Part shown: piece by piece, positions 23,045 through 32,690 of the stretch
Position numbering within the stretch: the stretch's first letter is position 1
How the letters are laid out: every line of letters starts with the position of its first letter
DNA from: Gnetum montanum
Taxonomy: Eukaryota; Streptophyta; Gnetopsida; Gnetales; Gnetaceae
Reading direction: 5' to 3'
Length of the DNA stretch: 35,742 nucleotides
Assembly (NCBI GenBank): GCA_015680685.1
Contig: MNCI01017540.1
Span: 7,912 to 43,653 of the forward strand
Notes under the pieces: generated by a model
What the model was told of the DNA's origin: nothing
What the model saw: the letters and a program-made list of their open reading frames with translations, nothing else
The model's database searches: none
Translations under genes and position numbers: made by a program

Positions 23045-23127
23045 TTAAGTTTTCAATTGAACGTATTCTAGGCCCAATTAATTTTCTACCAGATGCTCTA
23101 ACTAGGAAATTGAAGCCCCAGATAAAA
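23045..23127 (+). pseudogene. Copy D RNase H C-terminus, in frame with ORF2
   Basis: Plus-strand viral sequence resumes at the inverted C/D junction with the last 25 or so codons of RNase H (FSIERI, NFLPDAL). In this copy the codon that is TAG in B and C is CAG, so RNase H runs without a stop into ORF2. It is separated from its own upstream part, which ends at 30530. Confidence 0.7.
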
Positions 23128-23526
23128 ATGTTGCAACTGCTACCAGAAGGAAGCAGTTCTTCACAAAATCCACTGCAAGATGTTGAAGATTGGCTTTCTT
23201 GGCCATTAGCCACACTTGAAGATCGAGTTAAATGGTGTAGATTGATCGTCCAATTGTTTCCACAAGAATCTATGCTTAGTTCAACAAAGCAATATCCAAC
23301 AATAGATCTCTTCATAAATATGGCAGGAAGAATCGACTGTTTAGTAAATAATCTCAGATGGAGTCGATTAGAGCCTAAAATTCTAAGTTATCTACAACAA
23401 CATGAAGTACTGGATAATATCTTCATAACCAGAAGACCACTCTTCGCCAACGACAACTCTAGAAATTATCTGAACCAGGTTGTTAAAAGTAATGTGTGGG
23501 AATCAAAGTTATGCATTGCTTTCTAG
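23128..23526 (+). pseudogene. Copy D viral ORF2 (unknown protein)
   Basis: The 132-codon frame starts at ATG 23128 and ends TAG 23524-23526. It is uninterrupted and nearly the same as in copies B and C. Features are an N-terminal Ser/Pro/Gln stretch, a Trp-rich helix region (DWLSWPLATLEDRVKW) and an Asn-rich C-terminus. I recognise no catalytic motif, signal peptide or membrane segment. The frame continues past the TAG, broken only by TAG at 23554 and 23728, to TAA at 23866, 10 bases before the TATA box; that extension carries CX2CX7CX2H (23659-23703). Confidence 0.65.
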
Positions 23527-23605
23527 CGTATCAACTTCTTTGATCAAGTTACTTAGTACGAAAATGAACAACTCCTTCCCGCACAACTTCTCCCGCCAGA
23601 AGAAG

Positions 23606-23886
23606 TGACGTCATCTCCAGCTTCAATTTTAGAAGAATTATCCAAGCTCATCAAGGAATGTCCAGATTGTTCCAAAACACGTGGCAAAATCTGCGGAGTT
23701 CATAAAGCTATTCTCAAAGCTATCCATTAGGATAAAGACTACATTAAGAATGTAGATAAGATCGAATATATTCTCTTCCGATCAGAACGAATATATTCTC
23801 TAGGAATATTCGAATATTCCGATTTGAAGCCGATAAGCTTGAATCAATTCTCCTTTGTCATTTTGTAAGCCTCCAAGCTATAAATA
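23606..23886 (+). promoter_or_regulatory. Copy D viral promoter
   Basis: C-box TGACGTCA at 23606-23613, G-box/ABRE-like ACACGTGGC at 23677-23685, perfect palindrome GGAATATTCGAATATTCC at 23803-23820 with GAATATATTC-type palindromes beside it, and TATAAATA at 23879-23886. A pyrimidine-rich stretch follows the TATA box. The modules are in the same order in copies B and C. Plant pararetrovirus promoters commonly carry bZIP sites upstream of a TATA box; transcription of this copy is not shown. Confidence 0.7.
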
Positions 23887-24387
23887 AGAGGCACTCCCTC
23901 CCCCTACAGACATGGGCTAGCATGCGCTATATGGCGAGAACAAACAAGCAGTCAATCTGAGTCTCTTCTCTCTTCTCTAAAGTTTTCTTCCTCTTATGTC
24001 TCGTATAAGTCTGTAATCATGTGTGATTGTAGTGATGATAAGCTATGAACGATCCTTATGATCGTCAGTTTGTGTGTAGTCTTAACGTGTTATATTATTA
24101 CCCTGATAGTCTGGTTGTATGAACATTTCGCTCCGCTCTTATCCCGCCGCTCCATCTAAATATTCCGCTGTTCGGTTCCATATTCTGTGTAGAAATTTGT
24201 GACTCCCCTGGTTTCGCTGAAAATTTCTCTTGGTTAGGTGTACCCACAAGAGAACCGAAGATACGAAAAGATAACCTAGCGTGTTAGAAGTGTTTGACTG
24301 GGAATTGTGTCCGTACGCTGTATCAGCTCCATCCGAAGGCGCCAAAGAGTGCGCGAGAATTGACGTTGAGTTGCGCGTAGCCATATC
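23887..24387 (+). other. Copy D viral leader
   Basis: About 500 bases between the TATA box and the polyprotein ATG. It has a CT-rich initial tract (23960-23990), a CGATC/GATCG hairpin with a 5-base loop (about 24049-24065) and a weak tRNA-Met primer-site candidate TGTATCAGCTCC near 24319-24330. A stop (TGA) lies in the polyprotein frame seven codons before 24388, which supports that ATG. Long leaders are normal in caulimovirid pregenomic RNA. Confidence 0.6.
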
Positions 24388-27300
24388 ATGGATTTGCTAT
24401 GGCCGGCTAAGGGTTCCAGTACGTCTAGGCATAATCTCTTCGTAGAATTTGATTCTCCTGCGAAGTTTCACCAGAGTCTGAGGCAAGCTCTACGAATGCT
24501 TGCGGTGGCTCGTGAGGCCACACCCCGAAATGTTATCGAAGCCTATAACCCTAATATCCACTCTGTTTTCTCCAAATATGACAATCTCTTCGATGATGAC
24601 CTACCACCTCCATCCATACCAATGCAATGTACAAATTCTCATTGTACCTTTGATCCGCAATGGCCGCACTGGCACCTGATCAATGACACCGTCTGGTTTG
24701 CTCCCGAATGGCGCTACAACAGTATGAAGGCTGAAAATTATGCTATGCTTGCAGAAACCCTACTTGATAAGTATCAAAGTTATTTTGTACCTGATAGTTT
24801 TGCTGCTTTCTATTGGCAAGTTCTACGAATGCCTGTTGTAAAACGAGTTACTTATTTTTCTAAATATTACTGGACCATGGGCTCCTGTTATGCATCTACG
24901 CCTAATCTCAATCTTATGCTTCAGGTCAGTTCGAAACCCTTGTTTCATTGTAAATCTGTCTTAACCCAGTGTCCTGAACCCAATGAACCATTAGCCCCAT
25001 GTCCTGTACAATGTCCAACTACTGACGTAGTATTTGAAATTTCTAGTTATGATTCTGATATGCCTGATCTCGAAATCCCTTTTACTCAAGTCGAAGCTTA
25101 CGACAAATTTGGTCGCTGTTACTTATATCCACCTGATCATCCAATTTCTTCTACTTTTGTCTCACAACCTCCTGAGTCAGACCCTGATCCCAGTCCGTTT
25201 GAAGAAGAAGATAAGCACCTCTTAGAAATGGTTGCCTTAACCCGTTCCAGAATATGTACTGACATCAGTTCTGCAGTTTATGATCAATCAACAAAGGAAG
25301 ACATTCAAGCTATTGAACATCACCGATTTCCACAAGAACTTCTCAGGATGATTGCTCAGCAACAGTTTGAAGATCAAGTTGATGAAATACAAATGTATTA
25401 TGATGAAGTAGAAGGTGTCGAAGGACAAGGAGAAAATGATGTTATAAATCTTGTAAATGTTGATATAGATAATGAAGATTATTTACGGTATTTGAATGAG
25501 CCTATTATTTTTTATAATAGTGAACTTTTGCCTAGAATTAATATGTTCCGTTCTAATTCTACTCAAATTGAAGAAGTAAATGAAGGAGAAGAATTGTCTC
25601 AAGCACAGAAGGAGATTCTGCCATTTGCAAAGGCAATGAAAAGGAAGAAATCAATCATTACTGGTAAGCATAAAGATTTGAAGTTTCCTGAAATTCCTAA
25701 AGATGCAATTTATAAGTTTGCAAATACATTCTCTGCTCGAATGTCAACATCCATTAAGCAAACTAAAGCTATTTTAGATATTAAAGGAAAAGGAATTAGG
25801 CTGGTATTCTTACCTCTATTCACTCCTGATGAAGTAGACAAATGGAAGGAACAAGGTCATAATTATGTACATCTAGGACAGCTAGATATATTAGTAAGTC
25901 CAAAGTTTAATTATGACATAGGAGCTGAATATGTCGTAACTCTGTTAGATAGCCGAGTAATTGGAGATGGAGTTCACTTAGGACCAGATATAGCATGGGA
26001 AAAAGCTAAGATCTGCCAGTTCTAGGGAGTTCTTGATTCTGATGCACTATGTGCAGTTCAACCAAATTATCAGCTTGCTTTAGCCGATGATTTTATCACT
26101 AATGCTTTGTTAATCTGTGTTGAAGTTTATGGAATTGAATTATTACCTGGATCAGTATATGCTGCTGTTGCAGCAAGAGGAACCTTTCCACTATACAATA
26201 CTATTCTTATGAATCACAAGCTAAAATGGGGGGTTCAGTTTCCCAAAGAAAGTCAAAATCTACTCCAATGTGAAAAAAGTATAAATGTCCCAGGTTATTG
26301 CAATTTGTTTCCTCAAATTCAACATTTGTTACAAGACTAGGAATTTAAGACTTATGAAAAACCAAAAATGAGATGGAGTCAATATCCCATCCAACAATTT
26401 GGTAGATTAGCAGTGATTACTCTTGAAGCTACCCCTACAGTCCTACCTCCCCAAGAGCTCTCAGAAAAAGGAAGTTCTTCAAAGCCCACTGAAGGAAATA
26501 CCTCTCCAAATTTTGATACAAGAGGTACGTTGTACAAATTTCAGCATCGTCTCTATGCTTTTCAGAATACATCATATAAGCAATATGGAGATCGAAGGCT
26601 ACTTAGCGGTGGAAAATGGCCACCATTAGCTGCTTACAGTACAACAACATCTAAACAAGAGCCTCCTCAAACTTTAGCTGATTATAGTTATCTGTTAGAA
26701 CACTCTCTTAATAGTGCTAATGATCAAGCAACAGAAACTCGTCAATTAAATTATTTAGTGCATTGGACAACTTATGCTGCTCAACACTTTTGAGAAATTG
26801 AAGATAAAGTTGATGATCTTGAAGAAAAGGTTGATAAAGTTAATGATGGTGTTAGTCAGTTATCTAAAGAGATGGAAGAGCATTTGCTAGCTTATGAGCA
26901 AATAGCTAAAGAACGTTCTGAGGCTAAAGAAAAGAAGGTTCGATTTCTACAACAGCGCCATGATGAAACTATCAAGTTTCATGAAATCTTTACTCTAGAA
27001 AATTAGTTAAGACTTCCAGCCCCAGAAAAAGAGACACCAAAGATAGAACCAGCAAAGACAACAGTCCAAATTGATGCTCGTGATAAAGTTCTGTTAGACA
27101 AAATCAAACGTCTAATGGCTGAAAAGAAAGGAAAGACACCTGCAAGTCCTTCTACACCACCTCAAGAAGACGACACCGGTTCAAAACCAGAACCAAAAAG
27201 AGAAACCGAAAGAGAAGCCAACAAATCTGATTGTCAAAGAATCATGATGGCACGCAGACCTACCCGTCCATGGCAAAGACCTCCAGTTCATCCTCTTCTA

Positions 27301-30300
27301 GCTTTTTTGGCATTTCAACAATGGCCGACAACATCGATTACAGTTATCGACATCGACTATCTACCACCAAAAGAGGTATTGCATGCCTTAATATTATGGA
27401 TAGATCAGTTAAGAGTTGCTATGAATATTCTTGGAATAGATGAAAGAACGATCATCATTGGTGCATTTACAAGAGCTGCCAGTAAAATCCGACACTGGTG
27501 GGAAAGTGCTACAACTGAACAACAGGAACAAGTTATACAAACAGGTTTGCATGGAGTATTTGTTACATTAGTCACAGAGTTCACCGTAGATCTATCGTCA
27601 AAGCTAAGATTTAAAGATAAGTTATTATTAAGTCAAAGAAAGTTAAGTGATTTAAGATATTTTGAGCAGTTTAGTGCAGAATATGGAAATGAAGTATACA
27701 GACTAGCTGATCAGATGATAAATTATTTATATTTGGGAAGCCTACCAGCTAAATTAGGCCAAATGGTTTTATATAAAGCATTAGAAAAGGATATTGATAT
27801 TGGATTAACTTATTTCACTAATATAGTGCATATGGTTAGACAAGAATTACAGTTTGCCTGCTATAATGTATCTCTACAAAAGTTGTTACCTACTGCAGAA
27901 GTATGCTATAATCTAGATGGTATAGATTCTTTTGGTCCTCCTCCTAGACCTCCTCAGAAAGGAAGAAAGATCCGGCACAAAAGACCTATGTTCAGAAAAA
28001 CAAGACACAGATCTCAACCCTAAAATCGATACCCAAAACGATTCAAGAAAAGGTTCTTTGCACGAAAAAGAAAGTTTCCAGCAAAAAGAAAGTTGTAACC
28101 TGTTATGGCTGTAAAAAACAAGAACATTATGCTTATGAATGTCCAGATAATCCTTCCAAGATAAAAGGAAAGATAAAATCATTTTTTGAATCTAACCCTG
28201 ATCTTGAACCAGTAGAAGATCCTGAAGATTGTTCTAATGAGTGTGTTGCAGTAGATATTGAATCAAATTCAGAAGAATCCTCAGATTCCAGTTATAATAC
28301 CATGTCAGAACCAGAAGCCAAAATCAAAATGATGCAAGGCATTATTGATTTATCAATTTCTGATGAAGAATGGCTTTCTAATATTTCTTTGAATGATGAA
28401 GAAAGGTTAGAACCAATCCAAGAAGAAAATTGGGATGATATGGAAAGATGGATCGAGGAAATGGATAACATTTCAGAAATGTCACAACAAGAACATAAAT
28501 GGGATACAGAAGATGCTGATAGAGAACCAAGTGTTACAAGTACTTATGGATGTAAAGAGATATTACCAAAAGCTAACACAGACGCTGATTCTTCTAGTGA
28601 AGATGTACCTTCAAGGATTATTCAAAAGGTACCAAAATTTCTTATTACTCCTTATGAAAAGAAATTTCCAGTTAGAAAAGAAGTCAAAACAGCTAGATTA
28701 AAAGAAAAGCAAGTAGATCAAACAACATTACATCAGATAAAGCATTTGCTGTCTATACAAAGTGTTCTACTCATTCTAATTAAAATAGCTATAGATGGAG
28801 ATAAGAAATGGTGAAAATATCAAGCATTTATTGATACTGGTGCTACCCTCAATTTCTGTCATAAAGATGTGCTTGAAACTTAGAAAGAAAATCTGAAGCC
28901 AGTCAAGTTAGAAACCATGAATGGAATAAGAACTCTATCTTATTTTGCATTTGATATTCCTATAACTCTAAATGATGAGTATGTAGGCACAACAAACTTT
29001 GTTCAAGTTTCAGATAGTGGTTTTGATATCGGCTTAGGTGCACATTTTATGGATAGTATAGGCCCCTATACTATTGGACAAGAGATGGTTGTTTGTTCGT
29101 CTCCAGTACAAGACCCAAGACCAAAGATTATCATTGCTAGAATTCCAGCTGCTTTACATCACAATAAGCATCAACAAATCAAACAGTTTATAAAAGATCC
29201 AAGCATATCTACAATTATTTCGCAAAAAGAAATGGAAGAAATAGCTAGTGCCAAATACAAAAATCTACAGCACCTAAAGAAAGCTCAGATAAATCTCAAC
29301 ACTGAGCAAAATCAGTTAGTTCCATGTTTTTATGCTTTACAAGAATGCTGCTGTGATCATCCACTAGAATTTTGGGATAAAGATAGCCCTACTGCTTATA
29401 TTCCAACAGTTCATAATATTCCTGTACAAAGTAAATCAATATTATTGAACCCTATAGATACGAAAGAGATAGGGAAGCAGATCGAAGAGTTCCTGAAAAA
29501 GGGATTGATACAACCCTCTACATCTAACTATTCTTGTTCAAGTTTTATAGTTAGAAATCATGCAGAAATTAAAAGAGGAAAAGCCAGAATGGTCATCAAT
29601 TATATTCCATTAAATGTTGTAATGGTAGACATCAAATGGCCTCTTCCAAACAAAGAAAGTCTTATCCAAAAGGTAGTCGCTAAATCAATATTTAGTAAGT
29701 TTGATTGTAAGTCTGGATATCATCAGATCAAGATTGCTCCAGAAGATCAGCATAAAACGGTTTTCAGTAGCCCTCAAGAATTGTTTGAATGGACAATCAT
29801 GCCATTTGGACTCAAGAATNTTTTCAGTAGCCCTCAAGAATTGTTTGAATGGACAATCATGCCATTTGGACTCAAGAATGCCCCGTCACAATTCGAAGGA
29901 AAAATGGATTCCATTTTTGGTAAATATCACATTTTTATTGCAAATTATATAGATGATTTCCTCATATTTTCAGATTCGCTCCAAAAACATAAGGAACACC
30001 TACTATAGTTTGCTTCCATATGTAAAAAGCATGGTATAGGATTATCTAAAGATCCTAAGAAATTTCAAATAGGAAAAGATGAGATTGAAATTTTAGGAGT
30101 GCAGTTAAAAAATAGGAAAATACACATGCAACCACATGTGTTACAAAAAATTAGTCAGTTTCCAGATCAGTTAGAAAGTAACGATCAGTGTTTAAGGTTT
30201 CTTGGTTGTGTAAATTATGTTTCTAAACATATTGAAAAGTTTAGTGATAAAACTACAGAAATACGATGGTGCAAGAATCAATCGCCATTCGTATGGACCA

Positions 30301-30530
30301 AGAAGGCATCTGCTCAGGTTATCAATTTAAAAAGGGAATGTCAAAAGCTACCTCCTCTAAATGCTATTCTGAAAAGACCCTTTGTCCTAAATACAGATGC
30401 AAGTTATGATGCATGGGCTGCTGTTCTACTACAGAAGACATCTACTGAAGAAGAAATATGTTCTTACGCCTCATGAAGTTTTCAGAAGAATGAATTGAAT
30501 TATTGGCCAGCGGAAAAGGAAATTCTCGCA
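24388..30530 (+). pseudogene. Copy D near-complete viral polyprotein (MP-CP-PR-RT-RNase H)
   Basis: Apart from one frameshift the whole region is a single frame from ATG 24388. Order: N-terminal domain of unknown function (24388-25590); 30K-type movement protein (about 25590-26340, with HLGQLDILVSPKF, LLDSRV); variable region; coiled coil (26797-27000); coat protein (about 27240-27960) with basic tail and zinc knuckle (28101-28142, its Gly changed to Glu); acidic region; protease DTGA (28833-28844); RT with FDCKSGYHQIKIAPED and YIDD (29946-29957); RNase H cut at 30530. Stops: 26023, 26338, 26791, 27004, 28021, 28812, about 28881, 30006, 30474. One base is missing near 28080. The 60-base in-frame duplication at 29761-29880 is an assembly artefact. 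The movement protein would open plasmodesmata; the rest packages and copies the genome. Confidence 0.9.
29761..29880 (+). other. Assembly artefact: exact 59-base repeat around an N
   Basis: Bases 29761-29819 are identical to 29821-29879, with N at 29820. An exact tandem repeat with a single N between its halves is what unmerged overlapping contig ends produce. It adds 20 codons in frame to the RT of copy D and should not be taken as biology. Confidence 0.9.
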
Positions 30531-31042
30531 TTACCATTAATAGTAAGAACAAAAAATGTCAATCTCTAGGATGCCTAGAAAATGAGTATCATTAAGCAAA
30601 ATGAGTATGACTAATCACAAGTGCTTAAGTATAATTACTTGGTAGCCCAACAATGTATTGTTTGGTAAGCCCAATGATGTACGCTTGGCAATTCCAATGG
30701 TAGTTACACAAAGTCCAAGGCATGTGTGGATGGTTAGGGACAGATACTCATCGCACATAGGCTAGTTTAGATTTTACTTTCCACTACTAATTAGCTTAAT
30801 TAAGTTATCTCTTTATTGTCAATAAGAGCAACATAAGGCTAGACAACATTAATCATATGCCTCACTTTGGACTAAACCATATGTGACAAAGCTACCACTA
30901 GTCTAAGTGGGAAGACAATGAACTGTGATCAAAACTTAACAATCTAGATGCACAAATAGTCTCATCCACAAAATTTGATTAGATCATGTGTGAATGCTTG
31001 TGATTTGTATGGTTGGTTGTAGGGGTGCCTCACCGCTCATCA
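30531..31042 (+). repeat. Element E partial LTR
   Basis: After about 50 bases of unassigned sequence, 30580-31042 matches the last half of the LTR at 12545-13012 (about 85 percent by eye), ending CCGCTCATCA before a primer site. The upstream half with GTCGAC block and TATA box is missing, so the viral cluster abuts the middle of this LTR. Confidence 0.7.
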
Positions 31043-31043
31043 T

Positions 31044-31061
31044 TGGTGCAGTTGCCAGGGA
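31044..31061 (+). other. Element E primer-binding site
   Basis: TGGTGCAGTTGCCAGGGA matches the tRNA-Asp complement at 15 of 18 positions and lies two bases after the LTR end. Confidence 0.75.
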
Positions 31062-31167
31062 TGGTGCTAGTTATCTAGATTAGTTACATCGTACACAATC
31101 TCTATAAATGCATTAACAATATATCTTTCAAAAAATATTAAATCACACACATCATTAATTAAAAATA

Positions 31168-31604
31168 ATGTCTCTTTCACAAGGAAGCGATAATGCATTG
31201 TATGGTGAGAACATCCATTAGAGAACTAACGAGACATATGTTGAAGAAAATTGGAGTGACCAACCTCATGTAGGGGTTTTGTATGTTCATGACCACCTGA
31301 CAATATTCAAAGACTACATTCACCTAAGGTAGATAACCCTAGAGAAGATGAAGTAAGTCTTGGACCATGGGAGGCCTCAACGTCTAAGACCTCCTTAGAA
31401 CCTAGACAAGATAAATCAAGAGACCATGGGGAACACCATAGAAGCCATGGCGATCCTTCTAGTTTCCCATCTTCCTCTTCCCCTTCCACATATAGTTTTG
31501 ACGAAGATGAATGTAGGTATAGAGATAAAGCTCCATTAAAAGGTTGGAATAAAAATAGAAATCAAACCCACGGGAGAAATCAAAGACATCAAAATTAACA
31601 TAGA
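31168..31604 (+). pseudogene. gag: Element E gag N-terminal fragment
   Basis: ATG 31168 starts the same MSLSQGS sequence as element C at 13138, and the similarity continues through the Ser-rich part (SSFPSSSSPS) and DEDECRYRDKAP up to the N at 31605. The sequence stops before the capsid core. There are in-frame stops and small indels. Because the break is exactly at an assembly N, the truncation may be artificial. Confidence 0.7.
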
Positions 31605-31605
31605 N
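31605..31605. other. Assembly join (single N)
   Basis: A single N separates element E gag from unrelated sequence. Given the artefact at the other N (29820), the physical linkage between the repeat cluster on the left and the gene on the right is not certain. Confidence 0.85.
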
Positions 31606-31616
31606 GCATTGCATTC

Positions 31617-31647
31617 AACCCATAAACCCTAAACCCTAAACCCTACA
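31617..31647 (+). repeat. Telomere-like repeat (CCCTAAA), left end
   Basis: About four copies of the plant telomere heptamer CCCTAAA, the first with a one-base change, at the outer tip of the inverted-end element. Confidence 0.85.
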
Positions 31648-32079
31648 TTTTGTCGACTCTGCCAAAAGATCCAGCCGTTGTTGACTTTGACAGATCACCC
31701 TGAAAAATTGATTTTCAAATTGCTAACACCTCCTCCCACCCCCATTCGGCCAACACGAGTGGGGCCCCCCTATTTTTAAGTGGGTTGTTATTATCTCCTA
31801 TTTTTTTAAAATGGGAGATTATAAATTGTTTTGTACTAGCATGCCCATCCCTTGCCTTTGCAGCTTCGGCTGCTCATCCGCATTACCAGATCCATACTGA
31901 TGAGGGGTGAAACTCCATGAAAACATTTTGTGTGAATGTAATGCTTTGATGAGTTCTTTCAGTTTTTTTTCAGGTTCAGATTTTAATCTTTTCAGGTTTT
32001 AATCTTTTCTGCTGTTTTACCATTCCTTGCCTTGCTGCACAAGATCACCAAAAAAATTTTAAGTTACCCTAAAAATTTT

Positions 32080-32690
32080 TTCTATCTCGCTGCCTGGGTA
32101 AGGTTGTTCTCTGCATACCAACAACCCAGTTGCTGTTATTCCTGGAGTCTTTCCATTTTCATCTTCCTGTTTTTGGTTAGTTCTCCTTTGCAGGTTCATC
32201 ATGGTTGATCACATTGCTAGATTCTGCGATCCATGGCAAGAGGCTACATTTTTAGCACCATGTCTTGGGAAATCGCCCAGCGTCTCGCTAATCTCTTCCA
32301 CTCTAGTTGTGATTTCTTTACAACCAGTGCTTCTGTAGCTTCTACAACATTACATCTTTTTGTTTTCCCTTTTTTGGATTCCATTTCAGTTGCTTTTCGT
32401 TTAGTTGCTGCCGCCTTTGCTACGTTTGCCACCGCTACTGTCGTTGCTTGATTACTGCTGCTACCATCGCCGCCGCACTTACATTAATGCCACCGTGCAA
32501 CCATTGTTGCCGCATTTTGCAACTGCTACCACTTCCATCATCGCTGTTGTTCTACATGGATTCCCCCTTTATTTTTCCCTTCCCCCCCCCCCTCCTTTTT
32601 TTGTTGTTAATGTGCGCCTGCGATCTTATCTGTCTTTGTTTGTATGGTTGGACCCCTCATGTCCAATTGTTTAAACATGAGGACATTCTT
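32080..32690. other. Internal segment of the inverted-end element
   Basis: GC-richer than its flanks, with many GCC/GCT triplets on the plus strand. The longest coherent frame is on the minus strand (32244-32432), encoding a short Lys/Arg/Ala-rich sequence with KKGKTKR; no family recognised. It could be a captured host gene fragment, but composition is the only argument. A C-run sits near 32583-32593. Confidence 0.35.

Larger units (their letters stand above)
14140..30530. mobile_element. Rearranged endogenous pararetrovirus cluster (Caulimoviridae)
   Basis: Four viral segments are joined: A plus (14140-16474), B minus (16475-18884), C minus (18885-23044), D plus (23045-30530). Together they show 30K-type movement protein, coat protein with zinc knuckle, retropepsin, RT with YIDD and RNase H, but no integrase and no LTR, which is the caulimovirid pattern. 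B and C run through the promoter into the next genome start, so they came from circular or concatemeric templates. D plus the missing 165 or so bases of RNase H gives a unit near 7.6 kb. One large polyprotein plus a small downstream ORF recalls florendovirus-like genomes, but I cannot fix the genus. The outer ends join element C gag and the LTR of element E. Confidence 0.9.

Noticed and set aside
22707-23315. 202-codon minus-strand frame from ORF2 antisense into the zinc knuckle
   Set aside because: It spans the C/D inverted junction; its first part is the antisense of ORF2, so it is not a real protein.
28435-28701. 88-codon frame, also at 22283-22549
   Set aside because: Shadow frame of the acidic region between coat protein and protease.
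14140-30530. Reading the cluster as an LTR retrotransposon
   Set aside because: No LTRs and no integrase; a movement protein and genome-circular order of segments fit Caulimoviridae instead.
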